DNA of 64,000 bases from UBA1413 sp964567485 (GTDB lineage Bacteria > Bacteroidota > Bacteroidia > Bacteroidales > Prolixibacteraceae), in assembly GCA_964567485.1 (NCBI GenBank), contig CAZMMX010000009.1:1-64000 (forward strand), read 5' to 3'. Position 1 is the first letter of the stretch. Every line of letters starts with the position of its first letter. The notes beneath the pieces are model-generated. The model made no database searches. It was not told the origin of the DNA and saw nothing but the letters and a program-made list of their open reading frames with translations. Made by a program: the position numbers and the translations under genes. Shown one piece after another: positions 45,085 to 54,457 of this stretch.

Positions 45085-45319
45085 AAGATAAACCCACTTT
45101 ACCCGGCTCTTTTGCACGGGCATCGCCTTTCTGAGCAACCCCGGCATACCATCCCATTTTATTAAAGAACAGAACGGGTACTTTATTGGATAATAGCGCC
45201 AATTTTGATAGTTTTGCTGAATTTCCTCCTCCACCGGCAATCACCACAAAAAGGCCATCATACCGGCCGGGAGGTCTAAAAGGTACCCGGAAATGATGGG
45301 GGAATTTGTGCCGAATCAA
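45077..45319 (-). other. uncertain small open frame in the intergenic space
   Basis: An 80-residue minus-strand frame overlaps the end of the DUF5916 gene by 8 bases. It includes VVIAGGGGNSAKLSKLALL and KVPVLFFNKMGWYAG, which read like a translated dispersed repeat rather than a known domain. The remaining 256 bases between the two genes show no other feature. A real gene is doubtful. Confidence 0.25.
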
Positions 45320-45340
45320 CCAAAAATTTGAAGTAGCGAT

Positions 45341-46180
45341 ATGAAACGTTTTTTTCTGATTCTTTTACTGGCGGCGTCTCCCCTGATGGTTCTCCAAGCC
45401 CAGGAGGCCGGTCGCCCCGGGGAGCAGCCGGCTCCCGAAACCGGAGAGAAATTCAGGCTGGGAATGGCCGGTTATACCTTCAGACACTTCGACCTGGACA
45501 AGACCCTGGAAGTGATGCAGAAAGCCAACGTCAACAATCTATGCATCAAGGACTTTCATCTTCCCCTGAACAGCACACCCGAGCAGATCGCCGCCTTCCA
45601 TGCCAAGCTCAAGTCCAAAGGGGTGACCGGCTATGCCGTGGGGCCCATTTATATGAAAACCAAAGAGGAGATCGACAATGCCTTCGAATATGCCCAAAGA
45701 GTGGGCGTAAAAATGATCGTGGGAGTCCCGAACTATGAACTGCTGCCCTACGTCGACCAGAAAGTCAAGGAATACGGCTTCCTATATGCCATCCACCTCC
45801 ACGGTCCCGACATGCCCCTCTATCCCGATGCCGACGATGTCTGGAACAATGTGAAAGAGCTGGATCCCCGAATCGGCATGTGTCTTGACATCGGCCATGA
45901 CACCCGCAACGGCAAGGATCCCGTGAAAGATCTCAAAAAATACCACTCCCGTGTTTTCGACATCCACATCAAGGATGTCACGGGAACCACAAAACAGGGC
46001 TATTCGGTGGAGATCGGCCGCGGGGTCATTGACATTCCGGCATTCGTCAAAATGCTCAGAAAAGTGGGCTATACAGGAGTCTGCAGCCTCGAGCACGAAA
46101 AGGAGATGCAGGACCCATTCATGGGCATCGCCGAGTCGATCGGCTATTTCCGGGGAGTCATCGCCACCACGAAAAAGTAA
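45341..46180 (+). CDS. sugar phosphate isomerase/epimerase-like TIM-barrel protein
   Basis: The 279-residue exported protein has a Sec signal peptide (MKRFFLILLLAASPLMVLQAQ). The AP-endonuclease-2/xylose-isomerase-like TIM barrel that follows starts GMAGYTFRHFDLDKTLEVM and has the metal-binding-type segments CLDIGHDTRNG, VFDIHIKDVTG and GVCSLEHEKEM. These carry the Glu, His and Asp ligands expected for the family. Members isomerise or epimerise keto sugars, and secreted ones occur in glycan-degradation loci of Bacteroidota. It stands alone as a transcription unit, followed by a GH127 gene 145 bases later. Confidence 0.85.
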   Translation: MKRFFLILLLAASPLMVLQAQEAGRPGEQPAPETGEKFRLGMAGYTFRHFDLDKTLEVMQKANVNNLCIKDFHLPLNSTPEQIAAFHAKLKSKGVTGYAVGPIYMKTKEEIDNAFEYAQRVGVKMIVGVPNYELLPYVDQKVKEYGFLYAIHLHGPDMPLYPDADDVWNNVKELDPRIGMCLDIGHDTRNGKDPVKDLKKYHSRVFDIHIKDVTGTTKQGYSVEIGRGVIDIPAFVKMLRKVGYTGVCSLEHEKEMQDPFMGIAESIGYFRGVIATTKK

Positions 46181-46325
46181 ACAGTCAGCTCACCACCTTG
46201 CCCGTTGCTTCCGGGTTTCGCCGGGGTAAGGCCATCACCGGCCTGCCGGGCCGCGGATTCCGGCAACAGCAGTCCGGGGAACAGGGAGAGCCGGCAATTT
46301 TAAATACCACGCATCAACATTCGCT

Positions 46326-48686
46326 ATGAAGAGTTCTGTAAAACTGGCACTCACCGGATTAGTGTTCCTTTTCGCCTTTCCATGCTGCCGGCCGGTTCCG
46401 GAGGAGACCACGACTCCCGGAGGCCGGGAGGTGACGCTTTTCAGGGCGGTCAAATTCCCCCTCACTGACGTCAGATTGCTCGATGGCCCCTTTCTACAGG
46501 CCACCGGACTGAACGTGGTCTCGCTGCTCAACTACGAACCCGACAGGTTATTGGCAAAATTCAGGAGCGAAGCGGGCCTGAGACCCCGCGCTAAGCATTA
46601 TGGGGGGTGGGAGGAAAATACCATTGCCGGCCACAGCCTGGGCCATTACCTGAGTGCCTGCGCCCTGATGTTCCAAAGCACAGGGGACCAGGAATTCCAG
46701 AACAGGGTGAATTACATCGTCGAAGAACTGGCCCTGTGCCAGGAAGCCGGCGGTAACGGATACCTCGGTGCCTTCCCCGACGGAAAGAGAATCCTCGAAG
46801 AGGAAGTGGCCAAAGGGGATATCCGCTCCCAGGGATTTGACCTGAACGGCATTTGGGTGCCCTTTTACACACAGCATAAGCTCCTCATGGGACTGCTCGA
46901 CGCTTATTACCGCTGCGGAAATGAAAAAGCGCTCGAGGTAGCCCTCCGTTTCGGGGAGTGGCTGGAAACGGTGGTCAGGGATCTCACCGATGACCAGGTT
47001 CAGGAGATGCTCCATTGTGAACATGGAGGGATCAACGAAGCCCTGGCGGAACTCTATGCCGCCAGCGGAGAAGAGAGATTCCTCCGCCTCTCGGAGGTCT
47101 TTCACCACCGTGCCATCCTCGACTCCCTGGCCATCGGCAGGGATATCCTCCCCGGAAAACATGCCAACACCCAAATTCCCAAGCTGGTGGGACTGGCGCG
47201 GCACTATGAGCTGACGGGCGATGAAACCGACCGTGCAGCGGTGGAATTCTTCTGGGAGAGGGTGGTCCATCACCACTCCTATGTGACGGGAGGCCATGGC
47301 GACCATGAATACTTCGGGGCTCCCGACACCCTGCGCGACCGGCTGAGCAATGAAACCACAGAAACCTGCAACGTCTATAACATGCTCAAACTGAGCAGCC
47401 ATCTCTTTACCTGGGAAGCCTCCCCCGAAGTGGCCGACTTCTACGAAAGGGCCCTCTTCAACCATATTCTCGCCTCACAGCACCCCGGCGATGGCAGGGT
47501 GGTCTATAACCTCTCCCTCGAAATGGGGGGGTACAAGGAGTTCCAGGATCCCCTCGGGTTTACCTGCTGCATAGGAACGGGCATGGAAAACCATTCCAAA
47601 TACGGTGAAAATATCTATTACCATAACGATGAGGAGCTCTTCGTCGCCCAATATATCGCCTCGGAACTGAACTGGAGGGAGAGGGAGCTGAAAATCGTCC
47701 AGCAAACCCGTTATCCTGAGGAACCCTCGACGTCACTGCAGTTCGAATGTCCCCATCCGGTGACCCTGACCATGATGATTCGTTTTCCGCGATGGGCAGA
47801 AAATGGGATGATGATCAGGGTCAATGGCATGGTTCACCACCACCGGGGAAAACCCGGCAGTTTCGTGCCTGTAATGAGAAATTGGAAAAACGGGGATGTG
47901 CTGACCGTGGAGTTTCCTTTTTCCCTGCGTCTGGAGAGCATGCCCGACGACACCAACCGGGTGGCCGTGATGTATGGTCCCCTGGTGCTTGCCGGGGAAC
48001 TGGGAACCATCGACGACACAGCGGCGGTTCACCCCGAATATGTCCCCGTCTTGATGACCAACGACCGCAATCCGGCGACCTGGACCGTCGCGGCGGAGGG
48101 AATGGCCAACAGTTTCCGCACCGTCAATACCGGAAGACCCCGGGAACTCCTCCTCAAACCCTTTTATAAAGTCTATGACCACCGCTATTCCGTCTATTTT
48201 GACCTTTTCACAGAAGAGCAGTGGGAGAAATACCAGTCCGACTATCAGGCCCGGCTGGAAGAGAAAAAAAGGCTCGAGAGCCGCACCCTCGACTTTTTCC
48301 AACCCGGGGAGATGCAGCCCGAACGGGACCATCGCTTCGGCAGCGACAAAAGCTGGGTGAATGAATTCCGGAGGAGAAAATTCAGAGAAGCTGACCGTGG
48401 AGGATGGTTCTCCTTCACGATGAAGGCCCCCCGCCATCACCCCCTGGTCCTGGGTGTCGAATACTGGGGCGGGTACCAGGGATCGCGCACCTTTGACATC
48501 ATGGTGAATAACACGGTGATCGCCACTGAAAATATCTCCAATGTACGCCCCGGGGAGTTTTTCACCAGGGAATACAACCTCCCTGCCCACCTGCGCATCA
48601 CGGGCAACACGGTGACGGTGAAATTCGTCCCCAAAGAGGGCCATCGGGCTGGACCGGTATTCGGAGTGAGGATGCTGAAGAAATGA
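46326..48686 (+). CDS. GH127/GH146-type beta-L-arabinofuranosidase
   Basis: The 786-residue exported enzyme matches the DUF1680/GH127 family, which removes beta-L-arabinofuranosyl residues by an unusual zinc- and cysteine-based mechanism. The ligand pair E346 and C348 lies in TETCNVYNML, and the paired Cys C414 and C415 lie in FTCCIGTGMENHSKYGEN; the first is the predicted nucleophile in relatives. An upstream Glu near residue 328 (HEYFG) could be the acid/base. The N-terminal signal sequence is followed by the (alpha/alpha)6 barrel, and the C-terminal section after about residue 640 looks like a DUF6805-type beta domain. It overlaps the next gene by 4 bases. Confidence 0.9.
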   Translation: MKSSVKLALTGLVFLFAFPCCRPVPEETTTPGGREVTLFRAVKFPLTDVRLLDGPFLQATGLNVVSLLNYEPDRLLAKFRSEAGLRPRAKHYGGWEENTIAGHSLGHYLSACALMFQSTGDQEFQNRVNYIVEELALCQEAGGNGYLGAFPDGKRILEEEVAKGDIRSQGFDLNGIWVPFYTQHKLLMGLLDAYYRCGNEKALEVALRFGEWLETVVRDLTDDQVQEMLHCEHGGINEALAELYAASGEERFLRLSEVFHHRAILDSLAIGRDILPGKHANTQIPKLVGLARHYELTGDETDRAAVEFFWERVVHHHSYVTGGHGDHEYFGAPDTLRDRLSNETTETCNVYNMLKLSSHLFTWEASPEVADFYERALFNHILASQHPGDGRVVYNLSLEMGGYKEFQDPLGFTCCIGTGMENHSKYGENIYYHNDEELFVAQYIASELNWRERELKIVQQTRYPEEPSTSLQFECPHPVTLTMMIRFPRWAENGMMIRVNGMVHHHRGKPGSFVPVMRNWKNGDVLTVEFPFSLRLESMPDDTNRVAVMYGPLVLAGELGTIDDTAAVHPEYVPVLMTNDRNPATWTVAAEGMANSFRTVNTGRPRELLLKPFYKVYDHRYSVYFDLFTEEQWEKYQSDYQARLEEKKRLESRTLDFFQPGEMQPERDHRFGSDKSWVNEFRRRKFREADRGGWFSFTMKAPRHHPLVLGVEYWGGYQGSRTFDIMVNNTVIATENISNVRPGEFFTREYNLPAHLRITGNTVTVKFVPKEGHRAGPVFGVRMLKK

Positions 48687-49687
48687 AACCATTACGGCAA
48701 TATGGACTGGTTTTTCTCCTCATCCTCCTTTCCCGGAGTCTGCCTGCCCAGGATACCGGTTTTTCACAGTTTTATTCCAATCCGCTTTATCTGAATCCTG
48801 CCTTCGCAGGTTCCCTGGGAGTTCCCAGGATTAATATGCACTACCGTGACCAGTGGCATGGCCTCCCCGATGCTTATGTCACCCAGTCCGTTTCCTTCGA
48901 TATGCCTGTGGAAAAACTCTATGGTGGCATCGGAATCAACCTGGTCAGGGATGCCCAGGCCGGCGGACTCCTCAACACCCTTCAGGCCGGCCTCATTTAT
49001 ACCTCCCTCATCCGCCTGTCAGAGAAACTGATGTTTTCAGGAGCCCTGGAAGTGGGATACCACCGGAAAGATATCGATTGGGCGGGATTGATCTTTGCCG
49101 ACAACGTAGATCCTTATAACGGGGAACACCGGCCCACGGCGGAAACTCCCCCGGGAGACCCCACCTTCCATTTCGCCGATTTTTCCACCGGAGTCCTGGT
49201 TTTCGGAGAGCGGATGTTTGCCGGCATGGCCATCCATCACCTCTCCCAGCCGGCCCAGTCATGGTACCGGAATCCTGAGAAGAGCGACCGGCTCAACCGC
49301 AGGTACTCCCTCCATTTTGGCACCCGCATACCGGTACATGGCCATGGCTTCGCCAGGAAGACCTTTGACCTCTCGCCCCAGGTGGTCCTCATGCAGCAAG
49401 GGCCCTACAGACAGTTCAACTACGGCATGCTGGCCAACTACAGGGGATTTACCGGCGGCGCATGGTTCCGCCAGGATCAGGCATTCCATTACGACGCCCT
49501 GATTTTCCTGGTCGGATACATGAAAAAACGCTGGCACTTCACCTACAGCTATGACTTCACGGTATCGGGACTGGGAGCACGGTCGGGAGGCACCAGTGAA
49601 ATCTCCCTGGCCTTTCTGCTCAAAGATTTGTCACGGCACACAGCATTCCCCTTTTACCGCCCTTACCAGGATAACATTGGAGAGTAA
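48683..49687 (+). CDS. PorP/SprF-family type IX secretion-linked membrane protein
   Basis: The 334-residue protein has a signal peptide and then the PorP/SprF signature (QDTGFSQFYSNPLYLNPAFAGS), with the usual strand-rich outer-membrane barrel text (VPRINMHYRDQWHGLP). Members help secretion or anchoring of type IX secretion system proteins carrying type B signals. The start overlaps the stop of the GH127 gene by ATGA, and the large secreted T9SS protein is the convergent neighbour, so a partnership between the two is very likely by analogy to SprB-SprF pairs. Confidence 0.9.
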   Translation: MKPLRQYGLVFLLILLSRSLPAQDTGFSQFYSNPLYLNPAFAGSLGVPRINMHYRDQWHGLPDAYVTQSVSFDMPVEKLYGGIGINLVRDAQAGGLLNTLQAGLIYTSLIRLSEKLMFSGALEVGYHRKDIDWAGLIFADNVDPYNGEHRPTAETPPGDPTFHFADFSTGVLVFGERMFAGMAIHHLSQPAQSWYRNPEKSDRLNRRYSLHFGTRIPVHGHGFARKTFDLSPQVVLMQQGPYRQFNYGMLANYRGFTGGAWFRQDQAFHYDALIFLVGYMKKRWHFTYSYDFTVSGLGARSGGTSEISLAFLLKDLSRHTAFPFYRPYQDNIGE

Positions 49688-49766
49688 CCCTCCTCTTCTG
49701 CCCACATAAAATTCCGGAGAGCTGATCCCTAACGGGATATCTGGGTGGGCCCTCCTTTCGGCCTTC

Positions 49767-49783
49767 CTCCTCCTGAGGAGGAG
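49767..49783 (+). other. hairpin between convergent porP-like and T9SS-protein genes
   Basis: A 7-bp stem CTCCTCC/GGAGGAG closes a 3-base TGA loop between the two convergent genes. There is no T tract on either strand, so it may be a bidirectional but weak terminator or no terminator at all. Confidence 0.35.
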
Positions 49784-49802
49784 ACACCAAGCCTGAAGGA
49801 TC

Positions 49803-52800
49803 CTACCTGACCAGGACCACCTGTCCCTTCCGGGAGTGTGAAAATCCCTGAACATCTACATAATCTGCTTTCCAGATGTAATTGCCCATGGGAGCCTCCC
49901 GGCCGTTGCGGGTTCTTCCATCCCACGGATGATCCGTGGAGTGGGACTCGAAGATCATCTCTCCCCAACGGTTAAAAACTTGCATATGGAACCGGGCGGG
50001 GTCCACCCCCAGGGTGAAGGGAAGGAAGGTCCGGTTCCCGGGAATATCGCTGTCGGGACGAAAAGCGTTGGGAGCATGGACATTATAGGGCAATATTTCA
50101 ACATACAGCGATGCGGTGTCCCTGCATCCCATTCCGGAAACCGCTTCCAGAAAAACCGCGTATTCTCCCACTTTCTCATAAGTATAGCGTGGGTGTTCGG
50201 CATCTGAAAAACCACCATCCCCGAAATCCCAATGGTACTTCTCTCCCGATTCGGTCAGGTTGGTGAAGGAAAGGTCGGCCTGCTGCAGCAGAGCCACAGG
50301 ATAATCGACGCTAAACCTGGCCACCGGGGTTCTATAGATCTTCACCATCTCTTCCATGATGAACCCGGTTTGGCAACCAGTCACCGGATTGGTAATCAGC
50401 AGGCTGACATCATAAAACCCCGGTTGGTTATAGCTATGGACAGGAAATTGATCCTGGCTGGTGATGCCATCCCCGAAGTCCCAATCGAAAGTGAGGGCAT
50501 CGGGGACATTCAGCTTCCCGGAAAACCGGATGATATCGGAGTCGCAGGCCTGGCTGCGGTCGGTGGTCATGGTAAAATCAGGCGCGGCACCAAAGGGGAG
50601 AATGATAGAATCCCCGGTACAGCCATTCTCACTCACCTGAAGAGAGACATAGGGCTGGCCGGCACCAAAGGGGGCAAATGATACCCTGGCACGGTTCCAC
50701 TCCGTCAGGTCAAAAGTGCAATGGCCAAAATCCCATTCCAGAGTGGCTGCCGGAGATCCGTTTCCGGTGTACCATACTTCCCGGCTGTACCCTTTACAGG
50801 GATCGCCAGGATCATCGACAAAGCGGAAACCGGAGGTCGGAATCTGAAACAGAGCGCTCTTCAGGGTATCCATGACCACACAATTCTGTGCCGTAGTCAG
50901 CGTATACCCGAAAGTGTAGTGGCCCCACCCGGGAACAGTGAATTCTGCAGATCTCTCCTTTTTTTCCGTGAAGAGAGCCCCTGCCGAAGGTTGGCAACTC
51001 CAGGAATAGGACTTCATACTCCAGGCTCCTTCCCCTCCTGTCACCACGGCCTCCAGACTTCCTGATTGTTCTCCGCATATCAGCCGCTCTCCATCGATCG
51101 TCACCTCAGGCACCGGAAAAAAGGCAAGCTCCAGGGTATCTTCTGCCCTACAGCCAAAACGGTCAAAAGCGGTCACGTGATATTTGCCCGGAGTGGAAAC
51201 GGAAATATCCCGGGTGGTCTCCCCGGTACTCCACAGGTAGGAGGAGAAAAGGCCTTCCGGGGAGATTATTTTTACATGAGGGCATCCCAGGGTATCATTT
51301 CCGATGGAGGTAACCGGATTGCTGACGTCGACGAAGATGGAGTCTTTCTGCAGACAACCGTCAATGGTGGAGGCTACCACCCGGTACCACCCTTTCCTGT
51401 TGACCGTAATCTCCTGCAGGGTATCCTTACTCCCTGTGCTCCACGCATAATCGTCGAAAAAAGGACCGGCATCCAGGACCAGTGGGGAGCCTTCACAGAT
51501 AACGATGGAATCGCCGTTGAAACTCAGGTTGGGCCTGGTCTCCAGACCATCGCTCAGGTCGAGGACGAGATTCAGGTTAAAACCCACCCCATAGCCGTAA
51601 GCTTCATATCCCCCATACCCATATACATAAGCAATAAAACCGCGGTCTGATTTGATATTCTGCAACCGGTGGTTTCCCGCAGATAGGGGAATGGAGGCAC
51701 TGGCGTATTTACCATTGCTGTAGGAGCGGAAATACCCGGCTGAAACCGGCAATCCGTCAAGATATATACTCCCGGCATCAGCGGCAGGGATCACGATGTT
51801 TACAAAATATTCCCGGACTTCTGTCGATTGATAGGCCACGAAGGTGACATCATTACGTGCCTGGCTCACCGGACTCAGGATCAACATGAAACCATCGGCA
51901 TTACGCACATTGTCGTTGCTTTTGGACTGGCTGTACTGGGCGACCAGGATGGGTTTGTCAGAAGTGATTCGTGTAGGGGCATTCAGGGTGAATTCTTGGA
52001 ATTCTCCCTTGTTCAATGGGGACTGGGGAACATTGCCGAGGTAAAATGTGGTGTGGTCGCTGGCGGCCATCACCCTGAAGAAGTCTCTGCTTCTTCCGTA
52101 TAAAGGAACGGTATAGTACTCCCTGCCCCAGGTTTTTACAGGCGGCATCTGTTCATACATATGGTCCCACCCCCCTGTCGCCGAAAGAGGAATCGTGGTA
52201 CTGAGAGACCCCGAATAGACGGCAACAGGTTTGTCGGCGGAGATGTGACTTCCCGTAAGGTCACCGGCCAGCGACTGCACCTGGTAAAGCTCCCCCTTGT
52301 TGAGGTCTATCGTGAAAGACTCCCCCTTTCTGGCGGCTCCATCGGGTTCCGCCGAAGGCGTCACTTCCACCTTCGTGGAATCTGCAGAAGCCACCACAAC
52401 AAATTCGCTGTTTCTTCCGTGATCAGGGTTTTGGTAATCAACATGGGGAGTATAACACATGGCATAATGGTCAGTTCCCAGTGATCCCACGGGATACATG
52501 ACCGCCACGTCGGAGGAATTCCTGTCACGGTTCAGCAAATAGAGGTTAACGGGCTGGTCGGAAATCAGGTGCATTCCCAAGGGGAGGATCTTTTCCGATC
52601 CTTGGGGCTCCACTTCAGAAAAGGGAATCCTTAACTGCAGGGCACTGTTGGGCGAAACGCTGTAGGTTTGGTTGTTATAAGGAACAGGAGAATTCCCGAT
52701 AAATAACTGAAAATTGGCTCCTACACGCGAGGATACCGTCAGCTCCACATAGTGGTCAATCGTATTTCTTCCCTCCATGAAGCCAAACCAAAATTCAGTG

Positions 52801-52907
52801 CCTTCGGTGGAGCGGTAACAACGGGGATCTGTGCCCATTCCCCGTGAAACCACCGAGATCATCAGCAATCCTGCCCACAGGGCTATAACCCCCCACATTT
52901 TTCTCAT
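49803..52907 (-). CDS. large secreted PKD protein with IgGFc-binding-like N-terminus and type B T9SS signal
   Basis: The 1034-residue protein has a signal peptide (about residues 1-24). An IgGFc-binding-protein-like N-terminal domain follows (STEGTEFWFGFMEG to about residue 460). Several Ig-like segments come next (for example YLWSTGETTRDISVSTPGKY), then two PKD domains with FDWDFGDGITSQDQFPVHSY and YHWDFGDGGFSDAEHPRYTY. The C-terminal 90 residues, from NVHAPNAFRPDSDIPGNRTF, form the CHU_C/type B sorting signal (FNRWGEMIFES and WDGRTRNGREAPMGNYIW). It is probably exported and attached to the surface through the PorP-like partner. A glycan-binding or adhesin role is likely but unproven. Confidence 0.9.
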   Translation of the reverse strand: MRKMWGVIALWAGLLMISVVSRGMGTDPRCYRSTEGTEFWFGFMEGRNTIDHYVELTVSSRVGANFQLFIGNSPVPYNNQTYSVSPNSALQLRIPFSEVEPQGSEKILPLGMHLISDQPVNLYLLNRDRNSSDVAVMYPVGSLGTDHYAMCYTPHVDYQNPDHGRNSEFVVVASADSTKVEVTPSAEPDGAARKGESFTIDLNKGELYQVQSLAGDLTGSHISADKPVAVYSGSLSTTIPLSATGGWDHMYEQMPPVKTWGREYYTVPLYGRSRDFFRVMAASDHTTFYLGNVPQSPLNKGEFQEFTLNAPTRITSDKPILVAQYSQSKSNDNVRNADGFMLILSPVSQARNDVTFVAYQSTEVREYFVNIVIPAADAGSIYLDGLPVSAGYFRSYSNGKYASASIPLSAGNHRLQNIKSDRGFIAYVYGYGGYEAYGYGVGFNLNLVLDLSDGLETRPNLSFNGDSIVICEGSPLVLDAGPFFDDYAWSTGSKDTLQEITVNRKGWYRVVASTIDGCLQKDSIFVDVSNPVTSIGNDTLGCPHVKIISPEGLFSSYLWSTGETTRDISVSTPGKYHVTAFDRFGCRAEDTLELAFFPVPEVTIDGERLICGEQSGSLEAVVTGGEGAWSMKSYSWSCQPSAGALFTEKKERSAEFTVPGWGHYTFGYTLTTAQNCVVMDTLKSALFQIPTSGFRFVDDPGDPCKGYSREVWYTGNGSPAATLEWDFGHCTFDLTEWNRARVSFAPFGAGQPYVSLQVSENGCTGDSIILPFGAAPDFTMTTDRSQACDSDIIRFSGKLNVPDALTFDWDFGDGITSQDQFPVHSYNQPGFYDVSLLITNPVTGCQTGFIMEEMVKIYRTPVARFSVDYPVALLQQADLSFTNLTESGEKYHWDFGDGGFSDAEHPRYTYEKVGEYAVFLEAVSGMGCRDTASLYVEILPYNVHAPNAFRPDSDIPGNRTFLPFTLGVDPARFHMQVFNRWGEMIFESHSTDHPWDGRTRNGREAPMGNYIWKADYVDVQGFSHSRKGQVVLVR

Positions 52908-52919
52908 ACCCTAATGAAA

Positions 52920-52942
52920 CCCCTAAAATAGGGGCTTTTTTT
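52920..52942 (+). terminator. hairpin with T tract beside the T9SS-protein start
   Basis: The stem CCCCTA/TAGGGG with a 3-base AAA loop is followed by C and seven T residues on the plus strand. It lies upstream of the minus-strand gene and would stop plus-strand transcripts that run antisense to that gene, or act as a regulatory structure. Confidence 0.4.
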
Positions 52943-53011
52943 CCAATATCAGGAGTATTTAGGGTAAAAACCTGAAAGATAATGGCTATTTTTACGATTC
53001 TGCAGCAATAG

Positions 53012-53031
53012 GGAGATCCTTCAGGATCTCC
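53012..53031. promoter_or_regulatory. perfect 8-bp inverted repeat in the divergent intergenic region
   Basis: GGAGATCC and GGATCTCC are separated by TTCA. The palindrome sits between the divergent genes and has no T tract, so it could be an operator for a dimeric regulator or an RNA hairpin. Confidence 0.35.
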
Positions 53032-53244
53032 GGGCCATTAAGGGCAGAAATTGTGGCAGAACAGATTAAACCAGCAAACGAAAGAAATGTCAAACAGGAT
53101 AAACCAAACCGGAAGAATTCTGGGGAAACGACTATCGCGGCTGATGAGCTTCCCAGCGATAAAAACAGTCAGCAAGAAAGGACAATCGCAAATCCATATT
53201 GAGGTATATCATTGAATTACAATACACTAAATTGCAAAGAAAGC

Positions 53245-54417
53245 ATGAAAAAGAACATTTTCCCATTGATCATGATTTTTATGTTTACGGCTTTAGCATC
53301 CATGGCCCAACAGGCTTTATGGGGAGGACCGGAAATTGTCTCTCCCGAAATTCATAATGACAACAGCGTCACTTTCAGGCTCATGGCCCCCGATGCCCGG
53401 GAGGTGAAAATTTCAGGGGATTGGATGCCCTCTGAGGGATGGGTTCCCGGGTCACAGGCCATGACGCGTGATGAAAAGGGAGTCTGGAGCTTCACTACGC
53501 AACCCCTGGGGTCTGATCTTTACAGCTACTGGTTTATTGTCGACGGACTCCGGAGTACCGACCCTGCCAATGTCTACCTGATCCGCGATGTGGCCTCCGT
53601 TTTCAATGTTTTCATTACCGGAAACGGCAAGGGGGACCTCTATAAGGTGGACGATGTGCCCCATGGGAGTGTGACCCGCCGCTGGTATAACTCCCCGGGG
53701 AACGGCATGATGCGCCGGATGACCATTTACACCCCTCCAGGGTATGAGTCGGGAAAACAGAAATACCCCGTTCTCTATCTCCTCCACGGCATGGGAGGCG
53801 ACGAGGAGGCCTGGATCGCCCTGGGGCGTACCGCCCAGATCCTCGACAACCTGATCGCCCAAAAGAAAGCCACCCCTATGATCGTGGTGATGACCAACGG
53901 CAATGTCGCCCAGGAAGCCGCCCCCGGAGAATCGGCCCTGGGGTTCACCAAACCCACCATGCAACTCCCCCACACCATGGATGGCAAATTCGAGGAGACC
54001 TTCCCCGAGGTCATCCGCTTCATCGAAAGCCACTACCGGGTCATCAGAAAAAAAGAGTCCCGTGCCATCGCCGGTCTCTCCATGGGCGGGTACCACTCCC
54101 TCCATATTTCACGTTACTACCCCCATACTTTCGGATATGTGGGCCTCTTCTCCGCCGCCATCCTTCCCAATGAGCAAGCCACCTCAAAGGTTTACCAAAA
54201 CCTTGATGAAACCCTGAAAATACAAATGGAAAACGGACTGAACCTCTACTGGATCGGCATCGGAAAAACCGACTTCCTCTACAAAAACAACTTGGAATTC
54301 CGGGAAAAACTCGATGGCATGGGTTTCAAGTATGCCTATCTGGAAACCGAAGGAGGCCACACCTGGACCAACTGGAGGGTATACCTCAGCGAATTTTCAA
54401 AACTGATTTTTAAATAA
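53245..54417 (+). CDS. CE1-like exported esterase with N-terminal CBM48/E-set domain
   Basis: The protein of about 390 residues has a Sec signal peptide, then an immunoglobulin-like E-set (CBM48-like) domain at about residues 25-120 (SVTFRLMAPDAREVKISGDW). An alpha/beta-hydrolase of the esterase D/CE1 type follows. The catalytic Ser is S279 in AGLSMGGYHS, the His is H372 in GGHTWTNWR, and YPVLYLLHGMGGDEEAW is the oxyanion-hole region. It may remove feruloyl, acetyl or other acyl groups from sugars. The start at 53245 (MKKNIFPL) is chosen over ATG 53212 because the signal peptide starts there. Confidence 0.88.
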   Translation: MKKNIFPLIMIFMFTALASMAQQALWGGPEIVSPEIHNDNSVTFRLMAPDAREVKISGDWMPSEGWVPGSQAMTRDEKGVWSFTTQPLGSDLYSYWFIVDGLRSTDPANVYLIRDVASVFNVFITGNGKGDLYKVDDVPHGSVTRRWYNSPGNGMMRRMTIYTPPGYESGKQKYPVLYLLHGMGGDEEAWIALGRTAQILDNLIAQKKATPMIVVMTNGNVAQEAAPGESALGFTKPTMQLPHTMDGKFEETFPEVIRFIESHYRVIRKKESRAIAGLSMGGYHSLHISRYYPHTFGYVGLFSAAILPNEQATSKVYQNLDETLKIQMENGLNLYWIGIGKTDFLYKNNLEFREKLDGMGFKYAYLETEGGHTWTNWRVYLSEFSKLIFK

Positions 54418-54457
54418 GTCCACCGGTAGTGGGCAAATCAGCCCCAGTTTTAATATC

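Larger units (their letters stand above)
52908..53244. other. intergenic space between divergent secreted protein and esterase genes
   Basis: About 337 bases separate two divergent genes. The sequence holds two notable hairpins (52920-52942 and 53012-53031) and no open frame with recognised content. Both promoters must lie here; no exact TAnnTTTG match was located. Confidence 0.6.
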
